Source: CAYMWF01 sp964394085 [NCBI: uncultured Gemmatimonadota bacterium]
GTDB lineage: Bacteria; GCA-2686955; CAYMWF01
Reading direction: 5' to 3'
Assembly: GCA_964394085.1 (NCBI GenBank)
Contig: CAYMWF010000018.1
Coordinates: forward strand, 1 to 64,000
Length of the DNA stretch: 64,000 nt
Part shown: piece after piece, positions 1-7,685 of the stretch
Layout: each line of letters starts with the position of its first letter
How positions within the stretch are numbered: the stretch's first letter is position 1
Position numbers and translations under genes: made by a program
The notes under the pieces: generated by a model
What the model was told of the DNA's origin: nothing
What the model saw: only the letters and a program-made list of their open reading frames with translations
Database searches by the model: none

Positions 1-139
1 CAGCCGCGGCATCGACGCCCTCCTGTATGAGCAGGAAATCACCGCCTCCGTCGCAGTCGACATGGATGGTTACGCAACTGCCGGAAACCGCCAGCGCGAG
101 GATACAGATGGCAGCAAATATCCATTCGTTCGTTTTCAT
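1..139 (-). CDS. N-terminus of a secreted beta-helix-type protein (partial)
   Basis: Reading leftward from ATG at 139, the first 46 codons are open to the window edge. They encode MKTNEWIFAAICILALAVSG as a signal peptide, followed by VTIHVDCDGGGDFLLIQEGV. This matches the start of the other two beta-helix proteins here (TIRVPSEYPTIQAGIDAS and TIHVPGDFPAIQEGIDES). A strong AAGGAGG lies 4 nt before the ATG. It is therefore most likely another exported right-handed parallel beta-helix protein. The helix repeats themselves are outside the window, so family membership rests on the N-terminus only. The gene is cut by the window edge, not visibly broken. Confidence 0.75.
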   Translation of the reverse strand, partial: MKTNEWIFAAICILALAVSGSCVTIHVDCDGGGDFLLIQEGVDAAA

Positions 140-179
140 GACGCCTCCTTCAAAACGGCAAGAAAAGAGAAATGAAATT

Positions 180-207
180 TACATAATGGGCAATTCAGAA
201 TTGTCAA
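180..207 (-). promoter_or_regulatory. possible promoter of the left-edge beta-helix gene
   Basis: On the minus strand a perfect TTGACA (202-207) is followed after 16 bp by TATGTA (180-185). This lies about 40 bp upstream of the ATG at 139. The -35 is excellent and the -10 is weak. Confidence 0.35.
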
Positions 208-501
208 CATGATCCAGACCGATTTAACCTGCTTCGGCCCCTGTTTTTATCTTTCAAAATTATTATACCTCTACTTGCCGGCTGATGCACGGATTTTTCA
301 TGTAGATGCAGCATGCCGATACCACACGGATTCTTGGACCGTGTTGAGCTATGCAAGTCAGAGTGGTATGAGCTTCCGACAAAGTGCGCGGACATGACCA
401 CGCAGCGGCAACCTGAAAACTTGAATGGATTAACCGGGATTCTGGAGGATGCCTTTTTCTTTTCTCCCGTGATGAATCCGATCCCTCTTCCGGGTGAAGG
501 G

Positions 502-616
502 GAATCTCAATTGAATCGGAATCTCAAATGAAAGTGAATCTCAATTGATGATGAATCTCAATTGAACCGGGATCTCAATTGGAGGGTATCTCACGTGAAG
601 GGGTTTATTTACGTGA
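502..616. repeat. 17-bp-period tandem array with palindromic cores
   Basis: Units start at 502, 519, 536, 553, 570, 586 and about 604. The consensus is GAATCTCAATTGA plus four variable bases. The palindromic centre is CAATTG in most units, CAAATG in unit 2, CACGTG in unit 6 and TACGTG in unit 7. The spacing is 17 bp, with small deviations at the last two units. Confidence 0.85.
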
Positions 617-639
617 TAGGGATTCCTTAATGAACAGAA

Positions 640-655
640 TTCTTCACGTGGGGAA
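640..655. repeat. CACGTG-centred palindromic motif
   Basis: TTCTTCACGTGGGGAA is an imperfect palindrome around CACGTG. Closely similar motifs occur at 15892-15907, 15952-15961, 16451-16464 and 16512-16528. It continues the style of the 17-bp array just upstream. Confidence 0.6.
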
Positions 656-732
656 AGGAAGCGATGTCGACAGGCTGTGTAAGTCTCTTTCAATAAGGAG
701 GTTCTGTCGGTAGCCGACTCCCGCAAATCGCC

Positions 733-776
733 GTGAGTTGCCGTGGATCTTTCCCAAATGAGAAATTCGGTAGGAT
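733..776. repeat. 44-bp intergenic repeat, copy A
   Basis: The segment begins GTGAGTTGCCGTGGATCTTT and ends in ATTCGGTAGGAT. The copy at 3851-3894 begins GTGAGTTGCGGTGAATTTTT and ends in AGCTGTCGGAT. The two copies flank the 968-3709 gene in the same orientation and are diverged but alignable without gaps. Confidence 0.6.
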
Positions 777-967
777 TCAGAGGTCGTTCAAGCGGGTTCA
801 CTGCCAGATTTAGGGTAGAGACGGATTTTTCAAAAGTGGAAATGGATTTTCATAGCGGGCTGCAAAATATAAATCTGCTTCTTCTTACTTTTCCATTAAT
901 CGATGCAATAAGTCGGAATGTCAAGACGGTCAATGTATAAGTTCGCTTGAAGGTGCTTCTGAAATTG

Positions 968-3709
968 TCACTTCATTTTGTTCATCAGCCAGATATTACC
1001 GGAGTACTCATCTACACCCATATCGACGGACGAGCCGATCGGTCGCAGATCTCCCTCAAAGTCTTTTTCGGGAGCCCCGTCCAGGGTGCCGGAGTCTATA
1101 CAGGGTGATCCGGCCTTCAGGTGGTAATCGTCATCGCCCGGCTCACGAAGAAGGGGATCCGCACAGATATTGCCTTCGCCATACCAGCCTCCCTGGATAT
1201 CTGAAAATTCAATTATCGGATCTCCAGATCGGACATATACTTCCTCGGGTGAATCGTTCCAGAGAATACAATTCGTTATAATTGGAGTAGACAGAAGACA
1301 ACAGATGCCGCCACCGTGAAAATCCGATATGTTCCCTGTTAGTGTACAATTGATGATTTTCGGTGTGGAATAGGAATAACAATAGAAACCACCGCCATAC
1401 TCAGATGCTTCATTATAGGTTATTGTACAGTTTGTGACAGTTGCATTGGAGATATAGAGTCCACCACCGTTTTCAGCGCTGTTTCCAGTAAGTGTGCAAT
1501 TCTCTATTGACGGTGCGGTATCGTAACCGTAGATACCGCCACCTCTGTCAGCTGCAATGTTGTCTCTTATCATCGAATTCTCAACGAGCAGGTTGGAGGA
1601 TTCGCGGCAATAAATACCACCACCGTAGAAATTACTTGAATTTTCCGATATCAAGCAGTCCCTAACGGCCGGTGAGGATTCATTACAGTAGATCCCGCCA
1701 CCATAGTTAGCCGTATTTCCTGATATACTGCAGTTTGAGATGGCTGGTGATGAGCGGTAGCAGCAGATTCCCCCGCCGCAGTTAGTGCTGCACGCTTCTA
1801 TTCGACAGTATGATAACGAACCGCCTCCAGCATCAAATTTGATACCTTTCGCCACATCCCATTCGAGAAACCTTGTAACAGTAATTAAGTCATCCTCTGT
1901 TCCCTCGGCAATCAGCTCGCCGAACACGACAATCCCGCTGTGATTATGAAGCAGAAGTTCTACACCTGGTTCAATTGTGAGAATACTGTCGGATTCTATC
2001 ACCAGATTTTCCGATACGACATAGGGAGAACCGGACTTTGAAAGCACACCGGATATACTACCTCCGATTACGCCTTCCGGCCAGTCTCCCAATCCTCCGA
2101 AAGAGCCCATATCATTGATGGATTCATCGAGGTCCAGCTTTGAATACGGGTCTCCGGCGTCGATGCATGGCGAACCTGGCTGCAGCCCATAATCACCTGA
2201 TTCTGGATCGATAAAGAGAGGATCAGCATCAATGTTTCCACGGCCTTCCCATCCTCCCTGGACATCGGAATATGAAATAGATGGTTTGTACGAACCACCA
2301 GAATGAGGGCTCACCTCTCCGGGTGAATTGTTCCAAAGAATACAATTCGTGATTATCGGGCTGGAATTGTCTTTGTAATATAACCCGCCGCCGGAATAAT
2401 GAGCTGCGTTCCCGGTTATTGTGCAGTTAGTGATTACCGGTGAAGACCTGTAGCAATAAAATCCGCCGCCATAGGTTTCGATTGATCGATTTCCCGCTAC
2501 CGTACAATTTTTAATTACAGGTGAAGAAGATTTTAGATAGAGACCACCGCCATTTTCGGTTGCTACGTTATCGGTTATCCAACAGTTCTTGATAGTCGGA
2601 ATTGAATGGTCTAAAAAGATTCCACCACAGTTTTCGTTTGCGGTATTTAAGGTAACAATGCAGTTTGTAATATTCGGGGAGGAGGTCGTGCAACAGATTC
2701 CGCCAGCAGATTCGTCTGTGACATTATTAAATATCATGCAGTTCGTTATTTCCCCGTCGGCTGACCAGAGCTTGACGCCGCCGGCAAAGCGAGCTGTATT
2801 CGAGTATATCGAGCAGTTCAGGATGGTTAACGGTAAAGAGGAAGAAGAATAAAAACCGATCCCTCCTCCGGTATTTCCTGCGTCATTCAAGAGTATCCAG
2901 CTGTCAATGATAGTTGGGGATGAGTTCCGGCAATAGATCCCGCCACCGCTGTAATTAGCAACATTCCCTGTTACCCAGCAGTTGGTAATCGTTGGATGAG
3001 ATGAGTCGCTGCAATAGACTCCGCCGCCGTCATCAGCCGAAATATTCCCAGTGATAACGCATTTTTCGATTATAGCTGAGGAATTGAAGCAACAGATTCC
3101 GCCGCCGTCTTCATAATTGCCCATCGCTTCGTTCTCATTTATTACACAGTTCATGATATTCAGAGAGGACTCACTGCAATACAATCCACCTCCGCTGCCG
3201 TCGGCGGAGATATTCCACGTTAACCGGCAGTTTGTGACGGATGGGGAAGAGTCCTTGCAGCAGGAGAACCCTCCTCCCATATTATCAGCAGTATTTCCGA
3301 TTAACGTACAATTCGTGATGGATGGTGAGGAACGGTAGCATTTAAGTCCACCGCCGTCAGATGCGCTGCCGTTTCGGATAGTGAATCCATCCAACACGGA
3401 GGTGTGATTTTGACCCGAACCAAAATAGCAGCCCCTGCCGCTGTTTTCACAGTCTATTACGGTATGCCTCTGCCCGTGTTCCGACAACACGGTTATCGCC
3501 TTACCGCCGTAATCAAGATCTTTGTTGCCGGTGCCTGTATACGTACCATCAGCCACCAGTACCGTATCACCCTTTTCAGATGCATCTATACCGGCCTGTA
3601 TCGTCGGATACTCTGATGGTACACGGATCGTCGCGGCGAGTGTCATTGAAGAAGAAAGAATGATTGAAAAGCAGGCCACAGCAAGAGTGGCGGTGATTTT
3701 ACTCGGCAT
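968..3709 (-). CDS. secreted double parallel beta-helix protein, 913 aa
   Basis: Residues 1-25 form a signal peptide ending near LAA. TIRVPSEYPTIQAGIDAS and a GDTVLVADGTY motif follow, the typical entry to a right-handed parallel beta-helix. About 20-residue coils of the form SPxIxNCxIxxNxAxxxGGGIYC then repeat. The protein is internally duplicated: a first helix ends in GNIDADPLFIDPESGDYGL with GSPCIDAGD, a linker of beta-strand character follows, and a second helix ends in GNICADPLL with GSPCIDSG. Most coils carry two cysteines. No sorting domain is seen at the C-terminus. SD AAGGAG lies 9 nt before the ATG. The substrate or binding role is unknown; surface adhesion or polysaccharide binding/cleavage would be typical for the fold. 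Third positions look more AT-rich than in neighbouring genes. Confidence 0.85.
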   Translation of the reverse strand: MPSKITATLAVACFSIILSSSMTLAATIRVPSEYPTIQAGIDASEKGDTVLVADGTYTGTGNKDLDYGGKAITVLSEHGQRHTVIDCENSGRGCYFGSGQNHTSVLDGFTIRNGSASDGGGLKCYRSSPSITNCTLIGNTADNMGGGFSCCKDSSPSVTNCRLTWNISADGSGGGLYCSESSLNIMNCVINENEAMGNYEDGGGICCFNSSAIIEKCVITGNISADDGGGVYCSDSSHPTITNCWVTGNVANYSGGGIYCRNSSPTIIDSWILLNDAGNTGGGIGFYSSSSLPLTILNCSIYSNTARFAGGVKLWSADGEITNCMIFNNVTDESAGGICCTTSSPNITNCIVTLNTANENCGGIFLDHSIPTIKNCWITDNVATENGGGLYLKSSSPVIKNCTVAGNRSIETYGGGFYCYRSSPVITNCTITGNAAHYSGGGLYYKDNSSPIITNCILWNNSPGEVSPHSGGSYKPSISYSDVQGGWEGRGNIDADPLFIDPESGDYGLQPGSPCIDAGDPYSKLDLDESINDMGSFGGLGDWPEGVIGGSISGVLSKSGSPYVVSENLVIESDSILTIEPGVELLLHNHSGIVVFGELIAEGTEDDLITVTRFLEWDVAKGIKFDAGGGSLSYCRIEACSTNCGGGICCYRSSPAISNCSISGNTANYGGGIYCNESSPAVRDCLISENSSNFYGGGIYCRESSNLLVENSMIRDNIAADRGGGIYGYDTAPSIENCTLTGNSAENGGGLYISNATVTNCTITYNEASEYGGGFYCYSYSTPKIINCTLTGNISDFHGGGICCLLSTPIITNCILWNDSPEEVYVRSGDPIIEFSDIQGGWYGEGNICADPLLREPGDDDYHLKAGSPCIDSGTLDGAPEKDFEGDLRPIGSSVDMGVDEYSGNIWLMNKMK

Positions 3710-3747
3710 TTCAGGGCTCCTTGATAGCTTGTTCCTTGACCGACTTC

Positions 3748-3776
3748 AGTATAGCAGTGAAATGCTCAATCAGCAA
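3748..3776 (-). promoter_or_regulatory. sigma-70-type promoter of the 913-aa beta-helix gene
   Basis: On the minus strand TTGCTG (3771-3776) and TATACT (3748-3753) are separated by exactly 17 bp. The expected transcript start is about 3741, leaving a leader of about 30 nt before the ATG at 3709. Confidence 0.65.
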
Positions 3777-3850
3777 GTTCGATGCTTGGAAAGAAAAGGG
3801 GATAGATTCTAAAGAAATGGTGTTGGGTCATCGGCTTCCTGTGAGTTGTG

Positions 3851-3894
3851 GTGAGTTGCGGTGAATTTTTCCTATTTAGGGAAAGCTGTCGGAT
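3851..3894. repeat. 44-bp intergenic repeat, copy B
   Basis: Partner of 733-776. It shares GTGAGTTGC at the left end, a central TTTCC-A/T-rich-GGGAAA or GAGAAA stretch and a final T(A/C)GGAT. An additional partial GTGAGTTGTG precedes it at 3841-3850, so the left end is itself duplicated. Confidence 0.6.
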
Positions 3895-4039
3895 GCACCG
3901 GGAGTTCGTGCCGGGTTCTGTATCTTAGTATGGTCTGACCCTTATTAGCGGTCTATCCTCATTTGTGCTTTTTCTTTTTCTGTAAAAGGAGTCTTCAGAT
4001 TGTCGGCATCGAGCGGGTGTCGGACGAAGCAGTCGGCTT

Positions 4040-5179
4040 TCACACCAGCTCGGAGAGAAGCAGGTGAGCAGGACAGAGGCGGATTCCTTCCTTCGTCAGC
4101 AGATCCCTGCCGGCATCAAGTGATACCTGTGTTGCTCGTGCGTCGGGGAACCTTCTTTTCATATACCGCAGGGACGTACTTACCGATTTCGATGAAGATT
4201 TGCATTCGACCAGATGGATCGGGACACCGCCCTCCGTGATCACGAAATCGACTTCCCTCCTGTCCACGTCGCGGAAAAAACGGAGATCCACGTCTCTGCC
4301 TTCAGTATCCTGCATGAAAAAACACCATTTCAACAGATGACAAGCGACCATATTTTCGAATCGAGCGCTCTTATTCTTCACAACGGTCCAGTCCAGATGA
4401 TAATGTTTCATCTCTTTTTTAACCGCCCGTATTTTCGGTGCGCCGAACGGGGGAATCCTGAAGATCATATATAAATTCTCGAGCATTTTCATCCAGCGGG
4501 ATACGGTCTGGTGAGCCACCTGGAGATCTTCTTTCAGGGCATTGATCGACAGGGGGGAGCCCACCAGGTCAGGCAGCCGTATCGCCAACTCTTCAATAAG
4601 CCCCAGATCCTTGACATTCTCGAGATCCGCCAGATCATCACGGATTATTCGGCTGCGATACTCTCTGCTCCATCTTCTGCTCTCTTTTGCCGATTGTTGC
4701 CTGAAAGGCTCTGGAAATCCTCCGTATTCCAGAAGACTTTCAACGGTAGATAAAGCAGGTGCATCGAGTTCGGCGCAGGTCAGCGGGAGGAGTCGGTAGA
4801 AGAAATAGCGGCCCTGCAGAGAGTCGCCGCCTCTCCTGTAGTAATCCAGTCTGGCGCTGCCGGTAACAAGGATTCTAAGCTCATCGCTTCTTTTATCGTA
4901 TAGTCCTTTAACTATACGACGCCATTTCGAGCACTTGTGGATTTCATCGAGAACGAGAAAACCCGAACCCGCAGGAAATCGTTCAGTTATGATGTTTTCC
5001 CTGTCTTCCGGCGCATCCCAGTTCAGATACCAATCGCGCGTGTTATAACCTTTCTCGTTACAAAGCCGTTTTGCCAGCGTGGTTTTACCGGACTGGCGCG
5101 GGCCGCCTATAAACACCATTTTTCGGCCCAGATCGCTGGAAACGGAATCCTGGATGTATCTGTGAATGTAAGATGACAT
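4040..5179 (-). CDS. AAA-type ATPase with DUF4143-like C-terminus
   Basis: The protein is 379 aa. Walker A GGPRQSGKTT lies near residue 25, Walker B FLVLDEIHK near 90, and a sensor-like ILVTGSARLD follows. The C-terminal half ends in REVDFVITEGGVPIHLVECKSS, the nuclease-like end of the DUF4143 family. Such proteins are widespread, often orphan, ATPases of unknown biochemical role, frequently near toxin-antitoxin or defence genes. The start at 5179 (MSSYIHRYI) is chosen because GGGGGT sits 5 nt upstream. An in-frame ATG at 5203 has no ribosome site. The gene stands alone, with its own promoter-like site, between unrelated genes. Confidence 0.8.
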   Translation of the reverse strand: MSSYIHRYIQDSVSSDLGRKMVFIGGPRQSGKTTLAKRLCNEKGYNTRDWYLNWDAPEDRENIITERFPAGSGFLVLDEIHKCSKWRRIVKGLYDKRSDELRILVTGSARLDYYRRGGDSLQGRYFFYRLLPLTCAELDAPALSTVESLLEYGGFPEPFRQQSAKESRRWSREYRSRIIRDDLADLENVKDLGLIEELAIRLPDLVGSPLSINALKEDLQVAHQTVSRWMKMLENLYMIFRIPPFGAPKIRAVKKEMKHYHLDWTVVKNKSARFENMVACHLLKWCFFMQDTEGRDVDLRFFRDVDRREVDFVITEGGVPIHLVECKSSSKSVSTSLRYMKRRFPDARATQVSLDAGRDLLTKEGIRLCPAHLLLSELV

Positions 5180-5226
5180 TTTTACCCCCATCAGAAAATA
5201 CACGCGAGTATTTTACGATAGAGGTA

Positions 5227-5255
5227 AAAATAATCGAATATTCTGAGTTTATCAA
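5227..5255 (-). promoter_or_regulatory. probable promoter of the DUF4143-type ATPase gene
   Basis: On the minus strand TTGATA (5250-5255), a 17-bp spacer and TATTTT (5227-5232) lie about 48 bp upstream of the chosen start. Confidence 0.45.
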
Positions 5256-5317
5256 GGTTTTTATTCCTGCCCTTTTTAAACTGTTGCAAAGAGGAAGTAA
5301 ATTGACCGGTGGTCGTT

Positions 5318-5905
5318 CTATTCGGTGCCGGTGTTGAAACCCTGATTGACCGGATCGTCCGGAGCCAGGCCGAGCTCCCAGTAGAGAACTCCCGACAGAG
5401 GATTATCGTAGTAAGGTTCGATCTGCCGGAACCCGAGGGAGCGGTACAGGGAGATCGCCCCGGTGAGGAAATCGAGAGTGTCGAGCCGCATCTTGCCGTA
5501 TCCCATGCTGCGGGCTTTTTCGATGATGAGTCGGGCGAGCTGTCTGCCGATTCCGGTTCCCCTGAAGCGGGGCCGCACGAACAGGCGCTTCATCTCGCAG
5601 ATCCCTGGAGCCAGCCGTCGCAGGGCCACGCAACCCGCTGTCTCAGTGTTCGTTGTTTCGTTGCATACCTCGCCGCCGGTCGCGGTAACGGCGAGGATGA
5701 GGGCTCCATCCGGTGGAGCATATGCTCCGGGGAGGTCCTCGACTTCCTGTTCGAAATCCTGGAAGCGAAGGTCGACGCCGAGATGCTGTTCGTACTCGTG
5801 GAACAGCTTCCGGCACTCCTCGATTTGTGCGGCTGTCACAGCGTCCACAAGTTTGAACGCCGCGGCGCCGCCCCGTTCGTTATAAAACGATGGTTCCCTG
5901 TTCAT
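5318..5905 (-). CDS. GNAT-family N-acetyltransferase
   Basis: The protein is 195 aa. The acetyl-CoA binding loop is clear: MKRLFVRPRFRGTGIGRQLA (about residues 105-124) contains the RxxGxG/A motif. It is followed by IIEKARSMGYGKMRLDTLDF and LYRSLGFRQIEPYYDNP. These are GNAT motifs A and B, with the usual GF-x-x-x-PYY end. It would transfer an acetyl group from acetyl-CoA to an amine; the substrate cannot be read from sequence. It is monocistronic, with 135 bp to the next gene on the same strand and a weak ribosome site. Confidence 0.85.
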   Translation of the reverse strand: MNREPSFYNERGGAAAFKLVDAVTAAQIEECRKLFHEYEQHLGVDLRFQDFEQEVEDLPGAYAPPDGALILAVTATGGEVCNETTNTETAGCVALRRLAPGICEMKRLFVRPRFRGTGIGRQLARLIIEKARSMGYGKMRLDTLDFLTGAISLYRSLGFRQIEPYYDNPLSGVLYWELGLAPDDPVNQGFNTGTE

Positions 5906-6040
5906 CTACCGACTTTCAGAAGGTTAAATCCGGCTTACCGGCCAGGTTAGAGGTAGATACTCATCCCGGCAGTCAGATGCCTGGATGTAAGAAGTTGTCG
6001 AGTGATGGACGGTGATTCGGCCGAGAAAGGATTTTGCGCC

Positions 6041-6433
6041 TCATAACCCGCTATACATCCATCTTGTAAGCATGAAGCCGCCGTTGATCTGCCGAATCGC
6101 TTTCCGCACAGCGTAGAGACTGATGCAGACGTCCGGATCCTCGCGATCGGGCGGTGCTCCGCCCGTATCGAGCCGCTCGAGAAGGGGAAGAGCCCTGGGG
6201 TCGCCGATCTGCCCGAGAGCCCAGATCGCCCGGTTCCTGTCGCGGAAACTTTCCGTGTCGGATGCCGCCAGATTAATGAGCGCCTCTACGCTGTCTCCCG
6301 GATAACCGGCCGAAGCCTGCATGCAGATCCCTTTTACACCCGAGAAGATAGAGAGAAAGGAAGCGGCGAACATGAATACGAAGAGCAGTATTACGGCAGC
6401 CGCCAGGATCCTGACGGCTTTGCGTGATTTCAT
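6041..6433 (-). CDS. small membrane-anchored HEAT-repeat protein, 130 aa
   Basis: The start at 6433 overlaps the stop of the upstream gene in an ATGA, so translation is probably coupled. Residues 8-30 (ILAAAVILLFVFMFAASFLSI) form one membrane anchor or uncleaved signal. The remainder contains DRNRAIWALGQIGDPRALPLLERL, a clear HEAT/PBS-lyase-like repeat, preceded by a second degenerate helix pair. HEAT repeats usually mediate protein-protein contacts. A longer frame to 6688 reads through the upstream gene and is unlikely. Function unknown. Confidence 0.7.
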   Translation of the reverse strand: MKSRKAVRILAAAVILLFVFMFAASFLSIFSGVKGICMQASAGYPGDSVEALINLAASDTESFRDRNRAIWALGQIGDPRALPLLERLDTGGAPPDREDPDVCISLYAVRKAIRQINGGFMLTRWMYSGL

Positions 6434-6921
6434 TCTCTCCCCCGGTCGATGAACTCCTGCAACACAAGACCGGCGGTTCCCAGCCCGAACATCCCGAAAA
6501 CGATGAGCATGGGTCCGTGCGGGTATGCGATGAGTGCTCCCGCCGCGCAGCCGGCCAGCGGTTTGATCCATACGGAAACGAAGGATCGGGATCTGCGTCC
6601 CGTGATACCGGCGCCGATAAGGTACCCGGCTGTGAATCCGAGGGCAGTTATGAATGGAGCAACCGCGAAGAGTGCAACGTTGCACCAAGCCGGAAACGAA
6701 CCCGCCGTGGAAATCGCAACGGCGAGCCAGGCCGTGTAGCAGATTCCCGCACCGGTGAGTGAGAAAATCATCCTCAGTATCGGCGCGGCGATCCTTGATC
6801 CGCCGGTTCGGGCGCGTCGTCGACTCGTCCGGTCGGGTTCCGGATCTTTATACCCATCGTGCTTGCTGGAGTTCAATCCGTTTACCACCGAAACATCAAC
6901 CTGAAGCGAACCGTCCACCAC
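6430..6921 (-). CDS. small integral membrane protein, about 163 aa
   Basis: The C-terminal two thirds has four hydrophobic segments: FSLTGAGICYTAWLAVAI, NVALFAVAPFITALGFTAGYLI, PLAGCAAGALIAYP and MLIVFGMFGLGTAGLVL. An Arg-rich stretch (TSRRRARTGGSR) precedes them. The start is uncertain. GTG at 6921 is chosen because AGGAG lies 11 nt upstream and it falls just after the previous gene's stop; no good ATG exists in this frame. The gene overlaps the HEAT-repeat gene by 4 bp, so the two likely work together. No family recognised. Confidence 0.5.
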   Translation of the reverse strand: MVDGSLQVDVSVVNGLNSSKHDGYKDPEPDRTSRRRARTGGSRIAAPILRMIFSLTGAGICYTAWLAVAISTAGSFPAWCNVALFAVAPFITALGFTAGYLIGAGITGRRSRSFVSVWIKPLAGCAAGALIAYPHGPMLIVFGMFGLGTAGLVLQEFIDRGRE

Positions 6922-6974
6922 CGTGGTTGCCGCTCCTGGAAGAGGAGCCGCCGTCGAAGCGCCGGTCGCTGTTG

Positions 6975-7472
6975 TTAGCGTTCCTCCACGGGACAATGGA
7001 GATCGAGCATGAGTTCGCTCTCGGAAGCGCCCGGGTTCACCACCCTCTCGAGCCACTGGCCGTTCGCGAAGATGAGGTTCTCCTTGCCCTTCACCCAGTC
7101 GTATAAATTTTTCCACGACTCGAGGTAACCGTGCTTCCGGAAAAATTCGGAAGCGATCTCCTCGCCCAGCCTGCAGCTGGCCACGGCGTAGAGGCCGCCG
7201 GGAGCGTCCTTCACCTCCGCATCCTCATCGCTCTCGGTGGACGCGTCCACGCGGATCCATAGTTCGTACCCGTACTCGGCTCGATCCGGAGTCGGATCGG
7301 GATTGTTGAAGCCGAAAACCGGATGCTTTTCGGGATCGTCGAGGAGGCCCCGGGGCTCCGCCCAGGCGCGGAGCTTCTCCCACGCATCCTGCTCGGGTGA
7401 AGCGCTTTCGGCCCTGAAGCTCGCAACCCTCATGGGCTCGAGCCGAACGATTCTTACCTCAATCTCAGTCAC
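6975..7472 (-). CDS. GyrI-like / AraC effector-binding domain protein
   Basis: The protein is 165 aa and starts with GTG 7 nt after AGGAGA. It opens with EVRIVRLEPMRVASFRAES, the usual beta-strand entry of GyrI-like small-molecule-binding domains. NPDPTPDRAEYGYELWIRVD and GLYAVASCRL follow, and the DWV / ERVVNP end region is also typical. No DNA-binding domain is present, so it is a stand-alone effector-binding protein. It may bind hydrophobic ligands or inhibit a partner. It leads the small operon of two membrane-associated genes downstream, with a gap of 53 bp. Confidence 0.7.
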   Translation of the reverse strand: MTEIEVRIVRLEPMRVASFRAESASPEQDAWEKLRAWAEPRGLLDDPEKHPVFGFNNPDPTPDRAEYGYELWIRVDASTESDEDAEVKDAPGGLYAVASCRLGEEIASEFFRKHGYLESWKNLYDWVKGKENLIFANGQWLERVVNPGASESELMLDLHCPVEER

Positions 7473-7562
7473 TTCAATGTTCTCCTGCCATACCGCCTTC
7501 CGTTGACGGAGCGGAGGGCGTTTACAAAGGTGATACTTCGGGGTTGTCTAATGGATCCAAGA

Positions 7563-7670
7563 CCGGGATCAGCGGATCACGAACCTGCCGGATCCCCGCC
7601 GGGATCAGCGGATCACGGACCTGCCGGGTCCCCGCCGGGATCAGCGGATTTCGAACCTGCCGGACCCCCG
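7563..7670. repeat. three tandem 36-bp units (minisatellite)
   Basis: Units start at 7563, 7599 and 7635. Each begins CCGGGATCAGCGGAT and contains GAACCTGCCGGA or a close variant. The period is exactly 36 bp (12 codons). It lies between two leftward genes, just after the nitroreductase stop, and is not inside a credible gene. Confidence 0.85.
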
Positions 7671-7685
7671 GCCGGAAGACCCGGA

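Larger units (their letters stand above)
140..967. other. 828-bp non-coding gap with several repeat families
   Basis: No reading frame here has a convincing start, ribosome site or family resemblance. The gap holds a promoter-like site for the left gene, the 17-bp tandem array (502-616), a CACGTG palindromic motif (640-655) and one copy of a 44-bp repeat (733-776) whose partner lies beyond the next gene. Confidence 0.7.
3710..4039. other. 330-bp non-coding gap
   Basis: It holds the promoter and leader of the leftward beta-helix gene and copy B of the 44-bp repeat. Nothing else is recognisable. Confidence 0.6.

Noticed and set aside
541-801. 86-aa minus-strand frame in the left intergenic region
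   Set aside because: It runs through the 17-bp array, with no ribosome site and no family resemblance.
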